Origin: Candidatus Villigracilis adiacens
Lineage (GTDB): Bacteria > Chloroflexota > Anaerolineae > Anaerolineales > Villigracilaceae
Assembly: GCA_016703605.1 (NCBI GenBank)
Contig: JADJBU010000001.1
Location: 1 to 64,000, forward strand
Length of the DNA stretch: 64,000 nucleotides
Direction of reading: 5' to 3'
The notes beneath the pieces were generated by a model that did no database searches, was not told the origin of the DNA, and worked only from the letters and a program-made list of their open reading frames with translations. Position numbers and translations under genes: made by a program. How positions within the stretch are numbered: the first letter of the stretch is position 1; each line of letters starts with the position of its first letter. Positions 44,733 to 53,215 of this stretch are shown piece by piece.

Positions 44733-45989
44733 ATGATTCAGACTCAAGCAATAGCCCCACAGGGACAACTCCTCACGGAACACGAAATACGTAACACGCT
44801 TGGCGTGCTTGAAAGTCAATTCAAAAATCAGCGCGTGCTGGTTTTGATTCCAGACCACACGCGCTCACTGCCATTGCCATTTTTGTTCCGCTCGCTTGTG
44901 GATGTTTTGCATGACGCAAAGCAATTGGATTTCATGGTTGCGCTGGGGACTCATCCGCCGTTGAGTGAAGAGAGTCTCAATAAACTGGTGGGGATTACTG
45001 CCGAAGAACGGAACACGCAATACGCTACAGTTGGTTTACTCAACCATGCCTGGGATACGCCCTCCGCTTTGACATCACTTGGCATCATCGAGCAGGATGA
45101 AATCAAACAGATTGCTGGAGCGAATTGGCATTCGTCACTGCCAAACGAAGTAGACATCCGCATCAATAAAGCCGTGTTGGAATATGACCATGTGATTATT
45201 TTGGGTCCAACGTTTCCGCATGAGGTGGTCGGGTTTTCAGGCGGGGCGAAGTATCTCTTCCCTGGCATCTCAGGTGCGGACATGATCAACGCCACGCATT
45301 GGCTTGGTGCGCTGGCGGGAGTCGTTGGGACGATTGGGATTAAGGAGACGCCTGTCCGTGCGATGATCCATGCCGCGGCGAGTCGGCTCAAAACACCTGT
45401 CACTTTGATCGCGCTCACAGTGCAGGATCACGACTTGGCGGGATTGTTCATCGGAGATATGTTGACCGCATGGAGTGCCGCCGCTGACTTCTCGGCAGAG
45501 CGTCACATACGCTGGCGCGAAAAACCGTTTCAACGAGTGCTTTCCTGCGCTCCCAAAATGTACGACGAATTGTGGACAGGTGCGAAAGCCATGTACAAAC
45601 TCGAGCCAGCCATTGCCCTCGGCGGCGAAGTCGTGATTTTTGCACCACATTTAGACGTGGTCAGTCACGTGCATGGAAAATACATTTACGAAGTCGGCTA
45701 TCACATCCTGCCTTATTTCTTGAATAATTGGGAACGCTTCAAGAATATTCCGCTCGGCGTGCTGGCACACAGCACACATCTGCGCGGATCGGGCGTGATA
45801 GAAAACGGCATCGAAAAACCAAATGTCCGTGTGACACTTGCCAGCAAAATATCCGCAGATGATTGTGCGCGAATCAACTTGGGCTATCTCGATCCCGCGA
45901 AAATCAATATTGATGATTGGAAAAACCGTGAGGACGAAGGCGTTTTGTACGTGCCGAAAGCGGGCGAGATTTTGTATCGGTTGAAATAA
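44733..45989 (+). CDS. LarA-family nickel-pincer racemase/epimerase homologue
   Basis: 418 residues. The LarA superfamily uses the nickel-pincer nucleotide for 2-hydroxy-acid racemisation or C2 epimerisation. The expected residues are present: IPDHTRSLP, ALGTHPP (His), GPTFPHEVVGFSGGAKYLFP (His and the cofactor-binding Lys) and NATHWLGA (His). Family members act on lactate, malate and related acids, and I recall one reported D-gluconate 2-epimerase. Placed after the mannonate-forming reductase and before gluconate kinase, so C2 epimerisation of D-mannonate to D-gluconate is an attractive guess. The cofactor genes larB, larC and larE are not in the window. Confidence 0.87.
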   Translation: MIQTQAIAPQGQLLTEHEIRNTLGVLESQFKNQRVLVLIPDHTRSLPLPFLFRSLVDVLHDAKQLDFMVALGTHPPLSEESLNKLVGITAEERNTQYATVGLLNHAWDTPSALTSLGIIEQDEIKQIAGANWHSSLPNEVDIRINKAVLEYDHVIILGPTFPHEVVGFSGGAKYLFPGISGADMINATHWLGALAGVVGTIGIKETPVRAMIHAAASRLKTPVTLIALTVQDHDLAGLFIGDMLTAWSAAADFSAERHIRWREKPFQRVLSCAPKMYDELWTGAKAMYKLEPAIALGGEVVIFAPHLDVVSHVHGKYIYEVGYHILPYFLNNWERFKNIPLGVLAHSTHLRGSGVIENGIEKPNVRVTLASKISADDCARINLGYLDPAKINIDDWKNREDEGVLYVPKAGEILYRLK

Positions 45990-46015
45990 AATGATTAGCA
46001 GACCACGAAAAGGTT

Positions 46016-46128
46016 GTCATGCTGAACGAAGTGAAGCATCTCTGCCCTGACTGGAAAACTCCAGGACGGGAGGAGGGATTCTCACCTGCACTTGCGTGCG
46101 GTGCAAGTGTCGCTCCGCTCAGAATGAC
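46016..46128. repeat. Palindromic repeat, GTCATGCTGAACG variant
   Basis: Begins GTCATGCTGAACGAAG and ends CGCTCAGAATGAC, with an inner hairpin (CACTTGC / GCAAGTG). Related to the element at 43787. It lies inside an in-frame extension of the next gene, which is why I do not use that extension. Confidence 0.55.
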
Positions 46129-46144
46129 ATTTCATGAAGCACTG

Positions 46145-47044
46145 ATGATGAATGTATTTGAGTTTTTGAGAACGCAGGGCAAGGGACTGTCGCTGTTGTT
46201 GACGATGTTGGTCGGGGCGTTCGTGCCGCAGGCGCATACGCTTTCGTTTTTGATTCAGTATTTGCTGATGGTGATGTTGTTCTTTGCTTTTCTCGATATT
46301 GAATTCAAGCCGCAGTCGTTTCAGAAAAGTGTGCTGTGGGTTTTGATTGCGAATGTTGTTGTGGCTTTCGTTGTGTATGCATTGCTTGCTCCGTTCAACT
46401 TGACGCTTGCGCTTGCGGCGTTCATGACCGCCATTGCGCCGACTGCCATCGCCGCCCCTGTCATTATCAGTTTTATTCAGCGTGAAGTGGAGTATGTCGT
46501 CGCATCAGTGGTGTTGACCAACATCACAAGTGCGCTGATTGTCCCATTGGCGTTGCCGTCATTACTTGGGGCGGAGATTCAAATCTCCGTGTGGGAAGTG
46601 TTGCGACCTGTGCTGGTTGTGATGTTCGTGCCGTTGATTCTTTCACAACTCGTGAAGTTACTTTCTGCGAATACTCAGGCGTTCATTCGCAAGGGCAAAG
46701 TATTTTCGTTTCCGATTTGGTTGGTGAATCTTTTTATCATCAGCGCCAATGCTTCTAATTTTCTGCGTAATGGCAACACCGATTCCATTTCCACGCTTGC
46801 GGTCATTGCGTTGGTCTCGCTCGTGATTTGCATCGTCAACTTCAGCGTGGGCGCACTGCTCGGCGGACGTAGTCACTGGCAGGAAGCGAGTCAGTCACTG
46901 GGGCAAAAGAATCTTTCATTCGTCATTTGGATCGCACTGACCTTTATCAATCCGCTCGTGGCGTTGGGTCCGATGTTTTATATTTTGTATCACCACTTAT
47001 ATAACTCGTGGTCAATTTATCAATTCGAGAGAAAACGTGCATGA
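46145..47044 (+). CDS. BASS/ACR3-type membrane transporter
   Basis: About 299 residues from ATG 46145 (or 46148), nine to ten hydrophobic segments. The fold type is suggested by LIQYLLMVMLFFAFLDIEFK, AFMTAIAPTAIAAPVIISFI, VVLTNITSALIVPLALP and the late QSLGQKNLSFVIWIALTFIN, a pattern of bile-acid:sodium symporter-like proteins (crossover motifs around TAIAAPV and GQKN). The in-frame start at 46019 runs through a dispersed repeat and is rejected. Overlaps the gluconate kinase start (ATGA), so a sugar-acid or organic-acid cargo is likely by context. Ribosome site weak. Confidence 0.75.
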   Translation: MMNVFEFLRTQGKGLSLLLTMLVGAFVPQAHTLSFLIQYLLMVMLFFAFLDIEFKPQSFQKSVLWVLIANVVVAFVVYALLAPFNLTLALAAFMTAIAPTAIAAPVIISFIQREVEYVVASVVLTNITSALIVPLALPSLLGAEIQISVWEVLRPVLVVMFVPLILSQLVKLLSANTQAFIRKGKVFSFPIWLVNLFIISANASNFLRNGNTDSISTLAVIALVSLVICIVNFSVGALLGGRSHWQEASQSLGQKNLSFVIWIALTFINPLVALGPMFYILYHHLYNSWSIYQFERKRA

Positions 47045-47535
47045 AGACCCGTTTCCTTATCGTGATGGGCGTTTCGGGATGCGGCAAGTCGAGCGTGGGA
47101 GGAGCTCTCGCTCAATCTTTACGATGGGACTTTTACGACGCCGATGATTTTCATCCGCCTGCGAACGTTGCCAAAATGGCAAGCGGGACTCCGCTCGACG
47201 ATTCAGACCGTGCCCCGTGGCTGGCTTCGCTGAGCGAATTAATTTCTTCTTCGCTGAAAGCCGATAAACCTGGCGTGCTGGCTTGCTCCGCCTTGAAGGA
47301 ACGCTACCGCCAGAAATTAATGAATGGTAATGATGGCGTGCAAATTGTTTATCTCAAAGGCAGTTATGACCTGATCTGGTCACGTATGGAAAAGCGGACT
47401 GACCATTACATGAAGCCGCATATGTTGAAGAGTCAGTTTGAAACGCTGGAAGAACCGAAGAACGCAATTACAGTGGATGTATCCATGTCGTTGGATGAAA
47501 TTGCGCAAGATATTTTGAAACACATGGAGAAATGA
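47041..47535 (+). CDS. gntK: Gluconate kinase
   Basis: 164 residues. It phosphorylates D-gluconate to 6-phosphogluconate. Walker A GVSGCGKSSVGGALA; then FYDADDFHPPANVAKMASGT, PLDDSDRAPWLASL, VLACSALKERYRQKL and YLKGSYDLIWSRM, all typical of thermoresistant GntK. The ATG overlaps the transporter stop, and gnd follows one base after its stop codon. The substrate has no obvious source in this operon other than epimerised mannonate or uptake. Confidence 0.95.
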   Translation: MKTRFLIVMGVSGCGKSSVGGALAQSLRWDFYDADDFHPPANVAKMASGTPLDDSDRAPWLASLSELISSSLKADKPGVLACSALKERYRQKLMNGNDGVQIVYLKGSYDLIWSRMEKRTDHYMKPHMLKSQFETLEEPKNAITVDVSMSLDEIAQDILKHMEK

Positions 47536-47536
47536 T

Positions 47537-48925
47537 TTGAACATTGGAATTCTTGGTCTGGGTGTGATGGGGCGGAGTTTGGCATTGAATTTTGAACGCA
47601 ACGGATATTCAGTGGCGGGATATGACATACATTTGAAGGTTGAACCGTCTCTTTTCAAAGATAAGAACATAAAGATATTCGATTCTCTCGAAGGTCTTGT
47701 TGCGGCATTGGGTAAACAGCGTGTTATCTTAATGATGGTCCCTGCGGGCAAGCCTGTGGACAAAGCAATCGTATCCATTAAGCCGTATCTTGAGAAAGGT
47801 GACATCCTCATTGATGGCGGCAACTCCTTTTTTGTGGATACTGATCGGCGTATCAAACATCTGGATGAAGACGGCGTCCGCTTTTTAGGGATGGGAGTCT
47901 CAGGCGGAGAACAAGGCGCGTTGCGTGGACCCAGCCTGATGCCAGGTGGCGACGCGTCTGCCTGGGAGTTGGTCAAGCCGATGCTGGAATCCATCTCAGC
48001 GAAGGCGGAGGATGGAAGTCCATGTGTCGCATGGATGGGTAAAGGCGGGGCGGGGCATTATGTCAAGATGGTGCATAACGGCATCGAATATGGCGATATG
48101 CAGTTGATCGCCGAAGTGTATGACCTGCTTCATCGCGGCGCGGGGATTTCAAACAGCGAACTTGCTGAGATTTTTGGCAAATGGAATGATGGTGACTTGA
48201 AATCTTATTTGATCGAGATTACTTCAAAAATTTTGTGGCGGCTGGATGAAGAGACGGGCGAGTCGCTCGTTGATTTGATTTTGGACGAAGCCGCACAAAA
48301 AGGGACGGGCAGATGGACGAGTCAGAACTCATTGGATATTGGCGCGCTTGTTCCAACGATCTATGCGGCTGTGGAAATGAGATTGATGTCACGCCTGAAA
48401 GCGGAGCGGGTTAAGGCGAGTCAGATGCTGGGTGGAGAGATGCAGAAATTTTCTGGCGATAAGGAACAGTTGATCAATCTGGCGGAGAAAGCGTTGTATG
48501 TCAGCAAGATCACATCGTATGCTCAAGGCTTTGCGCTGTTGAAGCAGGCTTCCAAGGAATACGAATTTGGATTCAACTATGCGGACATTGCGCGCATCTG
48601 GCGTGCAGGATGTATCATCCGCGCTTCGCTGTTGGATGATGTTGCATCTGCATTTGAAGCCGAGCCTGAACTTTCGAATCTTTTGTTGAACGAAACTTTC
48701 CGTAACGTGGTCGTAGAGAGTCAGTCTGCGTGGCGGGAGGTGGTGAAGACCGCGATCGATTTGGGTATCCCCATGATGGCAACCTCCGCTTCACTGGCGT
48801 ATTTCGATGCGTATCGGTCAGAGCGTCTGCCTGCGAATTTGATCCAGGCGCAGCGCGATTTCTTCGGGGCGCATACCTACCATCGTATCGATAAAATAGG
48901 AAGTTTCCATGCAAAGTGGGAATAA
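47537..48925 (+). CDS. gnd: 6-phosphogluconate dehydrogenase, decarboxylating
   Basis: 462 residues, TTG start (TTGAACATTGGAATTC) one base after the gntK stop, with GGAG upstream. It oxidises 6-phosphogluconate to ribulose-5-phosphate and CO2. NADP-binding GILGLGVMGRSLALNFERNG, then VPAGKPVDKAI, DGGNSFFVDTDRR, GMGVSGGEQGALRGPSLMPG, MGKGGAGHYVKMVHNGIEYG (catalytic Lys/His), KGTGRWTSQNSLDIGALVPT and AQRDFFGAHTYHRID. Complete. With gntK it gives a route from gluconate to the pentose-phosphate pathway. Confidence 0.97.
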   Translation: MNIGILGLGVMGRSLALNFERNGYSVAGYDIHLKVEPSLFKDKNIKIFDSLEGLVAALGKQRVILMMVPAGKPVDKAIVSIKPYLEKGDILIDGGNSFFVDTDRRIKHLDEDGVRFLGMGVSGGEQGALRGPSLMPGGDASAWELVKPMLESISAKAEDGSPCVAWMGKGGAGHYVKMVHNGIEYGDMQLIAEVYDLLHRGAGISNSELAEIFGKWNDGDLKSYLIEITSKILWRLDEETGESLVDLILDEAAQKGTGRWTSQNSLDIGALVPTIYAAVEMRLMSRLKAERVKASQMLGGEMQKFSGDKEQLINLAEKALYVSKITSYAQGFALLKQASKEYEFGFNYADIARIWRAGCIIRASLLDDVASAFEAEPELSNLLLNETFRNVVVESQSAWREVVKTAIDLGIPMMATSASLAYFDAYRSERLPANLIQAQRDFFGAHTYHRIDKIGSFHAKWE

Positions 48926-48973
48926 AAAACGAAGAAGAAAACCTCTGCGCTTACATTCTTTCCCTGAATTTTT

Positions 48974-49105
48974 GTAACTGCTCAGCCAATTCACTACCCT
49001 GCCTTGTCATTTCGAGTGGCGCGAGGCGCCACGAGAAATCTTTCTCAATATTGCGTAGATTTCTCCTCGCTGGCGCTCGTCGAAATGACAGGCTGATTAG
49101 TTTCC
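48974..49105 (-). mobile_element. MITE-like element, degenerate copy
   Basis: Inverted copy of the element at 55654-55787, with the same inner text (TTGTCATTTCGAGTGGCG; GCGCTCGTCGAAATGACA). Left end GTAACTGCTCAGCC; right end GGCTGATTAGTTTCC keeps 12 of 15 bases of the terminal repeat. No coding capacity. It lies just after gnd and cuts the start of an oxidoreductase on the minus strand. Confidence 0.65.
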
Positions 49106-49166
49106 TCCATCATCTTGAGTACTTCTGTTCACCAAACTCGGTAATGACAACACGCTTATAACCCAT
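49106..49166 (-). pseudogene. 5' fragment of a quinone-oxidoreductase-like gene
   Basis: After a good ribosome site (AAAGGAGAAAGAA) the minus strand reads MGYKRVVITEFGEQKYS and is then interrupted by the end of the MITE-like copy. The text (M.YKRVVITEFG) matches the first strand of zinc-type alcohol dehydrogenase/quinone reductase proteins. Only about 12 codons are convincing. Confidence 0.35.
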
Positions 49167-49230
49167 TTCTTTCTCCTTTGTCTCCAAAATTACGGCCTGC
49201 TGCTCACTGCCGTGCTTCAACTGCAATTGT

Positions 49231-49715
49231 TCACGATCGTCGCTTCTCATATTGCGACTGGGCATTTCCGTTCTTCACAAATATAAACGCTTCGGGCATC
49301 TCGTAGGCGTGGATGGCTGAGACGAACGGGGGTAGCTTGGTAGACAGCTTCGATACTGCGTCGCTGGCGAAGAATGCTCGGAGCGGATTTTTGTCAGCGA
49401 AGCAGAGGATCAGCGAGGCGTGGAAACGCTAATCCTCGGGGTTGCATGAGCCACGTTTGGCGTGTCCCAGAGATTTTCGTTCCAGGGCATGAACACCTGT
49501 GTCCGGAGTTCCTTCAGTACGCCGGTACTTGCGACCGCGCCGACGAACTCATCGCTGAGGAACCTCCGGAAGGCGCGCGTACCAACGCCGTCCTTTTTCC
49601 GGAGGTAGATCAAGGCTCGGCTTCCGGCCTTGACTCCGTCGCTGGCGACGGTGTACCAGCGGGCGGAGTACGGCAGCCCCGCGTAGAGCAGGGTGCGTCG
49701 GAATATATTGATCTC
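49231..49715 (-). pseudogene. EthD-like alpha/beta-barrel protein remnant
   Basis: Minus-strand text LYAGLPYSARWYTVASDGVK, then GTRAFRRFLSDEFVGAV, LKELRTQVFMPW, LWDTPNVAHA; after a frame change, RFHASLILCFADK, FFASDAVSKLSTKLPPFVSA, IHAYEMPEAFIFVKNG and stop at 49231. The repeat-like arrangement resembles dimeric alpha/beta-barrel proteins with an EthD domain, by memory only. There is a frame change and a CAG-to-TAG-type stop near 49420, and the N terminus is lost where it abuts the LuxR remnant. A real decayed gene more than a single read error. Confidence 0.4.
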
Positions 49716-49739
49716 ATCCTTGAAGGCGAGCTTGGTTTG

Positions 49740-50521
49740 CTTCTGCCGAACAGCGGCGAGAAGACGGATATGAAGGTGCGCCATCGTTTGCTGACGCGCG
49801 GGCTGTTTGCAAACCAAGCCAATCTCGACGCGGCGCGCGCGTGGGCGGCGAACCCGAACTTCCGTTTTGAAAACCTGCCCGACGTGGACGGTGTTGACCC
49901 CGTCAGCGAATTTTATCTCCGCGCCCGCCTGAACGTCGCTCACATTCTGGCGCGGCTGGCGAAGCAAAACCCGAAAGACGTTCCCTCTCGGAAGCCCACA
50001 GCCACCTTGCCCGCCACGAAAAACTTGCCGAAACCCACGGGCTTTTGAACTGGCAGATCGAGATTTGGATCGCCAGGGCGGTGATGTATCAAGCGGAAGG
50101 AAAAGCGGACGACGCCCGCCGCATGATCGAATCCGCGCTGGCAGCGTCTGCCCCGCGCGGATTCTTCCGCCTCTTTCTTGACGAAGGCGGGATCCTGCGC
50201 CCCCTGCTTGAATCTACCCTTCGGCATTCGAAAGACCGCGACCTGTCCGCCTACATCCACCGCCTGCTCGAAGCAATGCCAAACGATCTTCCGCGTAGCG
50301 GACGTTCTCCAACGTCCGCGCTACCGTCCGCCGAACTCAGCGAACGCGAAATCCAGGTCCTGCGCCTGCTGGCGGACGGGGAGAGTTACAAAGAAATCGG
50401 CGAGAAACTGTTCCTCAGCCTGAACACCGTGCAATTCCACGTCAAGAGCATTTACCGCAAGTTGCTGGTCAACAAGCGGACTCAAGCCATCGAAAAGGCG
50501 CGGGAGATGAAGTTGATATAA
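49740..50521 (+). pseudogene. MalT-type LuxR regulator, N-terminally truncated and frameshifted
   Basis: Only the C-terminal part of a large regulator remains. The first part (ARAWAANPNFRFENLPDVD, YLRARLNVAHILARLAKQNP) changes frame near 49975 and continues as LSEAHSHLARHEKLAETHG, LLNWQIEIWIARAVMYQAEG, then FFRLFLDEGGILRPLLE, and an intact LuxR helix-turn-helix (LSEREIQVLRLLADGESYKE, IGEKLFLSLNTVQFHVKSIY). Such TPR-rich text belongs to MalT/LAL regulators of about 900 residues; the ATPase part is missing. From 50045 an in-frame ATG could give a 158-residue DNA-binding protein. Confidence 0.6.
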
Positions 50522-50620
50522 GTTTAAGTACCGCAAACTTCAGTTTGCGCTTGCGCGGGCAATCTGAAGATTGCCATACTCTCCACCCGCCCACATACCC
50601 AAACTACATATTTCCCGACG

Positions 50621-50652
50621 AAGAACCACATATTCTTGTGGTTCTTTTTTTT
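50621..50652 (+). terminator. Rho-independent terminator
   Basis: AAGAACCACA, loop TATTCT, TGTGGTTCTT, followed by T up to 50652 (eight T in a row). It is the clearest intrinsic terminator in the window and lies 100 bases after the LuxR stop. Two small hairpins (GCAAACT/AGTTTGC; GGCAATCT/AGATTGCC) lie between. Confidence 0.88.
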
Positions 50653-50770
50653 GCCTTGAGTCCTAGAATGTGGGCAATTAGCGTAGGGCGCGTTCTCTAA
50701 CGCGCGGGTTGCATAACGGCGCTAGAGAGCGCCGAGTACGCGAAAGTCTTGGCAAACAAGGAGACAAACC

Positions 50771-52072
50771 ATGAAAACCAAACACCTTTTGACCATTGTA
50801 ATTCTGTTGACGGCTGTCCTGCTGTCCGTCGCCGCGCCTGTGGCTGCGGGGAAGGAAATGCCCGTGTCGCTGAATCAGGCTGAGGGTCCGACCGACGCGG
50901 GGGAGGTGGAAGCGTTCATGGACATGATGTTTACCCGTCACATGGAAGAGTATCACATCGCGGGCGCGGCTGTCGCAGTCGTCAAGGACGGACAGTTGTT
51001 CTTCGCCAAAGGCTACGGGTATGCCAATGTCGAAAATAAAATCCCCGTTGACGCGGCGACGACGATCTTCCGCACTGGCTCGGTGGGCAAAGTTCTCACC
51101 TGGACGGCGATCATGCAACTCGTCGAGCAGGGCAAGTTGGATTTGGACGCGGACATCAACACCTATCTTGATTTTCAAATTCCCGATACCTATCCACAGC
51201 CGATCACGCTGAGACATTTGATGACGCACACGTCGGGGATCGAAGACCGCTGGCTCGGTAGTGTGGTGACGGACTCGAGCGAACTCGTTTCGGAGCGCGA
51301 ATGGCTGGTTGATAATTTTCCAGGGCGGGTGCGACCGCCCGGCGAAGCGGCGGGCTACTCGAACTACAACGCCATGCTGGGCGGGTACATCGTGGCGCGC
51401 GTTTCGGGCAAGCCGTATGAAGAGTACGTCCAGAAGCATATCTTCGAACCGCTGGGCATGACACACTCGATCGTCCAGCCGCAAATGCCTGCGGAACTGC
51501 TCCCGTTTGTTCGGAATCGCGCCGCTTCCCGCCCCACCCGCGCGGCGGACTCGATCCTCTTCAACATCAGCCTGCTGAACGCGCTGTTTCTGGTCGGCAT
51601 TGCGATTTGGTTTCGCCCCATGCGCCCGTCGGAGCTACACGGTATCTCATTGATCGTCGAGATCGTGATGGGATCAGGCTGGCTTGGTCGGTCTGATCCG
51701 CCGCCTGCATGGATTGGGAATCATGCTGTTGTCCGTGGCATTTTCTCACCCTTCGGCGCGCCGCCCAGTTCCATCGAAGGGATGATCTATACCGTTTTGC
51801 CTGTCTGGTTTCACATCGTCAATTTTCCCGAACCGTTCTCTTGTCTCTGTTGGGAGCCTTTTCCGCGTTCGGCTTGTTGCCGCCAACAGGTTGATGAGGA
51901 GGATCGATTCGTGCAGACACTGACGTGCGAACACCTCCAATGCTGGTTAATAACCAGTATGTCCCGTTTTGCAAAATTTGCGCCCGGCTTAAGAAAATTG
52001 AAACGCAAATTGTTTTTATTGAAAATAACATTGACAAAATTCATTAAAATTGATAATATTTTAGAAAATTAA
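50771..52072 (+). pseudogene. Serine hydrolase (beta-lactamase fold), internally deleted
   Basis: Signal peptide (TIVILLTAVLLSVAAPVAAG) then a class-C-type serine hydrolase domain: IAGAAVAVVKDGQLFFAKGY, catalytic SxxK in RTGSVGKVLTW, HLMTHTSGIED and the Tyr motif in GYSNYNAMLGGYI. After PLGMTHSIVQPQMPAELLPF the text jumps to RNRAASRPTRAADSILFNIS and LLNALFLVGIAIWF, which belongs to the C-terminal membrane part of such proteins. About 200 residues with the third motif (HxG) are absent. From about 51610 the frame is meaningless and the bases turn very AT-rich. An internal deletion, not a simple indel. Related proteins act on peptidoglycan or small esters; this one is unlikely to work. Confidence 0.65.
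52031..52059 (+). promoter_or_regulatory. Strong sigma70-like promoter
   Basis: TTGACA at 52031-52036, a 17-base spacer and TAATAT at 52054-52059. It lies in a very AT-rich block (about 51990-52120), 80 bases before ATG 52141 of the ABC exporter operon; AAAGGAGAACGCC is the ribosome site. Confidence 0.7.
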
Positions 52073-52140
52073 CCAAATAAATCAATTTTCGTGAACTTGT
52101 TCTCAATTTTCTTGAAGGACACCCCAAAAAGGAGAACGCC

Positions 52141-53195
52141 ATGTCCAATTTCGCCGTCGAAGCCAGTCAACTGGTCAAGAAATTCCCCGCCCGCGCAGGC
52201 ACAGGGGACAAGCCTGAGAGGGCGCCGCGCCCGCTTCTCAAAAGAAGCGCTGGCAGTTTTGGAAGAAGGAGCCGCAATCTACATTCACCGCCGTCAATGG
52301 CGTGGATTTGCAAATTCGCCGCGGCGAAATCTTCGGGCTGTTGGGTCCCAACGGGGCGGGCAAATCCACCACCATCCGAATGCTTTGCACCCTGCTCGAA
52401 CCCACCAGCGGAACGGCAACCGTCAACGGCTTCGACGTGGTCAAACAAGCCAACGAAGCGCGGCGCAGTCTCGGCACCGTGCTGGCGGGCGAGCGCAGCA
52501 TCTACTGGAAACTCACGGGGCGCGAAAACCTCGAATACTTCGCGGCGTTGTACCACATCCCCGCCGCCGCCGCCAAAAAGCGCGTGGACGAATTGATCGA
52601 GCGCATGGAAATCAAAGACCGCGCCAACGAACTCGTGGAAAAATATTCGACGGGTATGCGCCAGCGCATCGCCATCGCCAAAGCCCTGCTCGCGCGCCCG
52701 CCCATCCTTTTATTGGATGAACCAACGCTCGGTCTGGACCCGCAGGCGGCTCGCAATCTCCGCGAGTTGATCGCGCAACTGAAAGCGGAAGGTCACACCA
52801 TCCTGCTGACCACGCATTACATGGAGGAAGCCGACCAACTTTCGGACCGCATCGGAATCATAGACGCGGGCAAGGTCATCGCGCTGGATACGCCCAACAA
52901 CCTCAAGCGTCGCATTGATCAAAAGGAAGTCATCCGCCTCGAAGTGTCGGGATGGCATGAGAGCATCGCGGAGAAATTGAAATCCATCGCGGGAATCGAA
53001 AACCTGCTGGCGCGGCAACAGGGCGAGGATGATCTGTGGGAAGTCAACATGCAAGCGAACGACAGCCGCGCCGCGCTGCCCCGCATCGTCGAGCATATTT
53101 CTGGCAACGGCACACGGCTGGCAAACATGAACATCCTCAAACCTTCGCTGGAGGACGTGTTCATCCACCTGACGGGCAAGGCGCTGCGCGATTAG
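52141..53195 (+). CDS. ABC-2 exporter ATPase, frameshifted in an A run
   Basis: Starts MSNFAVEASQLVKKFPARAG. Near 52240-52243 (AAAA) one A is missing; restoring it gives KKKRWQFWKKEPQSTFTAVN then GVDLQIRRGEIFGLLGPNGA in one frame. The nucleotide-binding domain is otherwise complete: Walker A GPNGAGKSTTI, Q-loop region TVLAGERSIYWKLTGRENL, signature KYSTGMRQRIAIAKALLA, Walker B ILLLDEPTLGLD, switch His in LLTTHYMEEADQLSDRI. An in-frame GTG at 52302 could give a shorter product lacking the first strand. DrrA/NatA-like, energising the two permeases that follow. About 352 residues if repaired. Confidence 0.85.
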
Positions 53196-53215
53196 CCGCA
53201 GCATGAGGCGCAACC

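Noticed and set aside
46019..46144. Upstream extension of the BASS transporter
   Set aside because: The added residues are a translation of a dispersed palindromic repeat; the transmembrane protein begins at MMNVFEFL.
49374..50048. 225-codon plus-strand frame read as one gene
   Set aside because: The left half is antisense to EthD-like text and only the right half matches a regulator, so it is a chimera across a joint.
52302..53195. GTG 52302 as the true start of the ABC ATPase
   Set aside because: It would drop the first strand before Walker A and has no ribosome site; a single missing A upstream explains the frames better.
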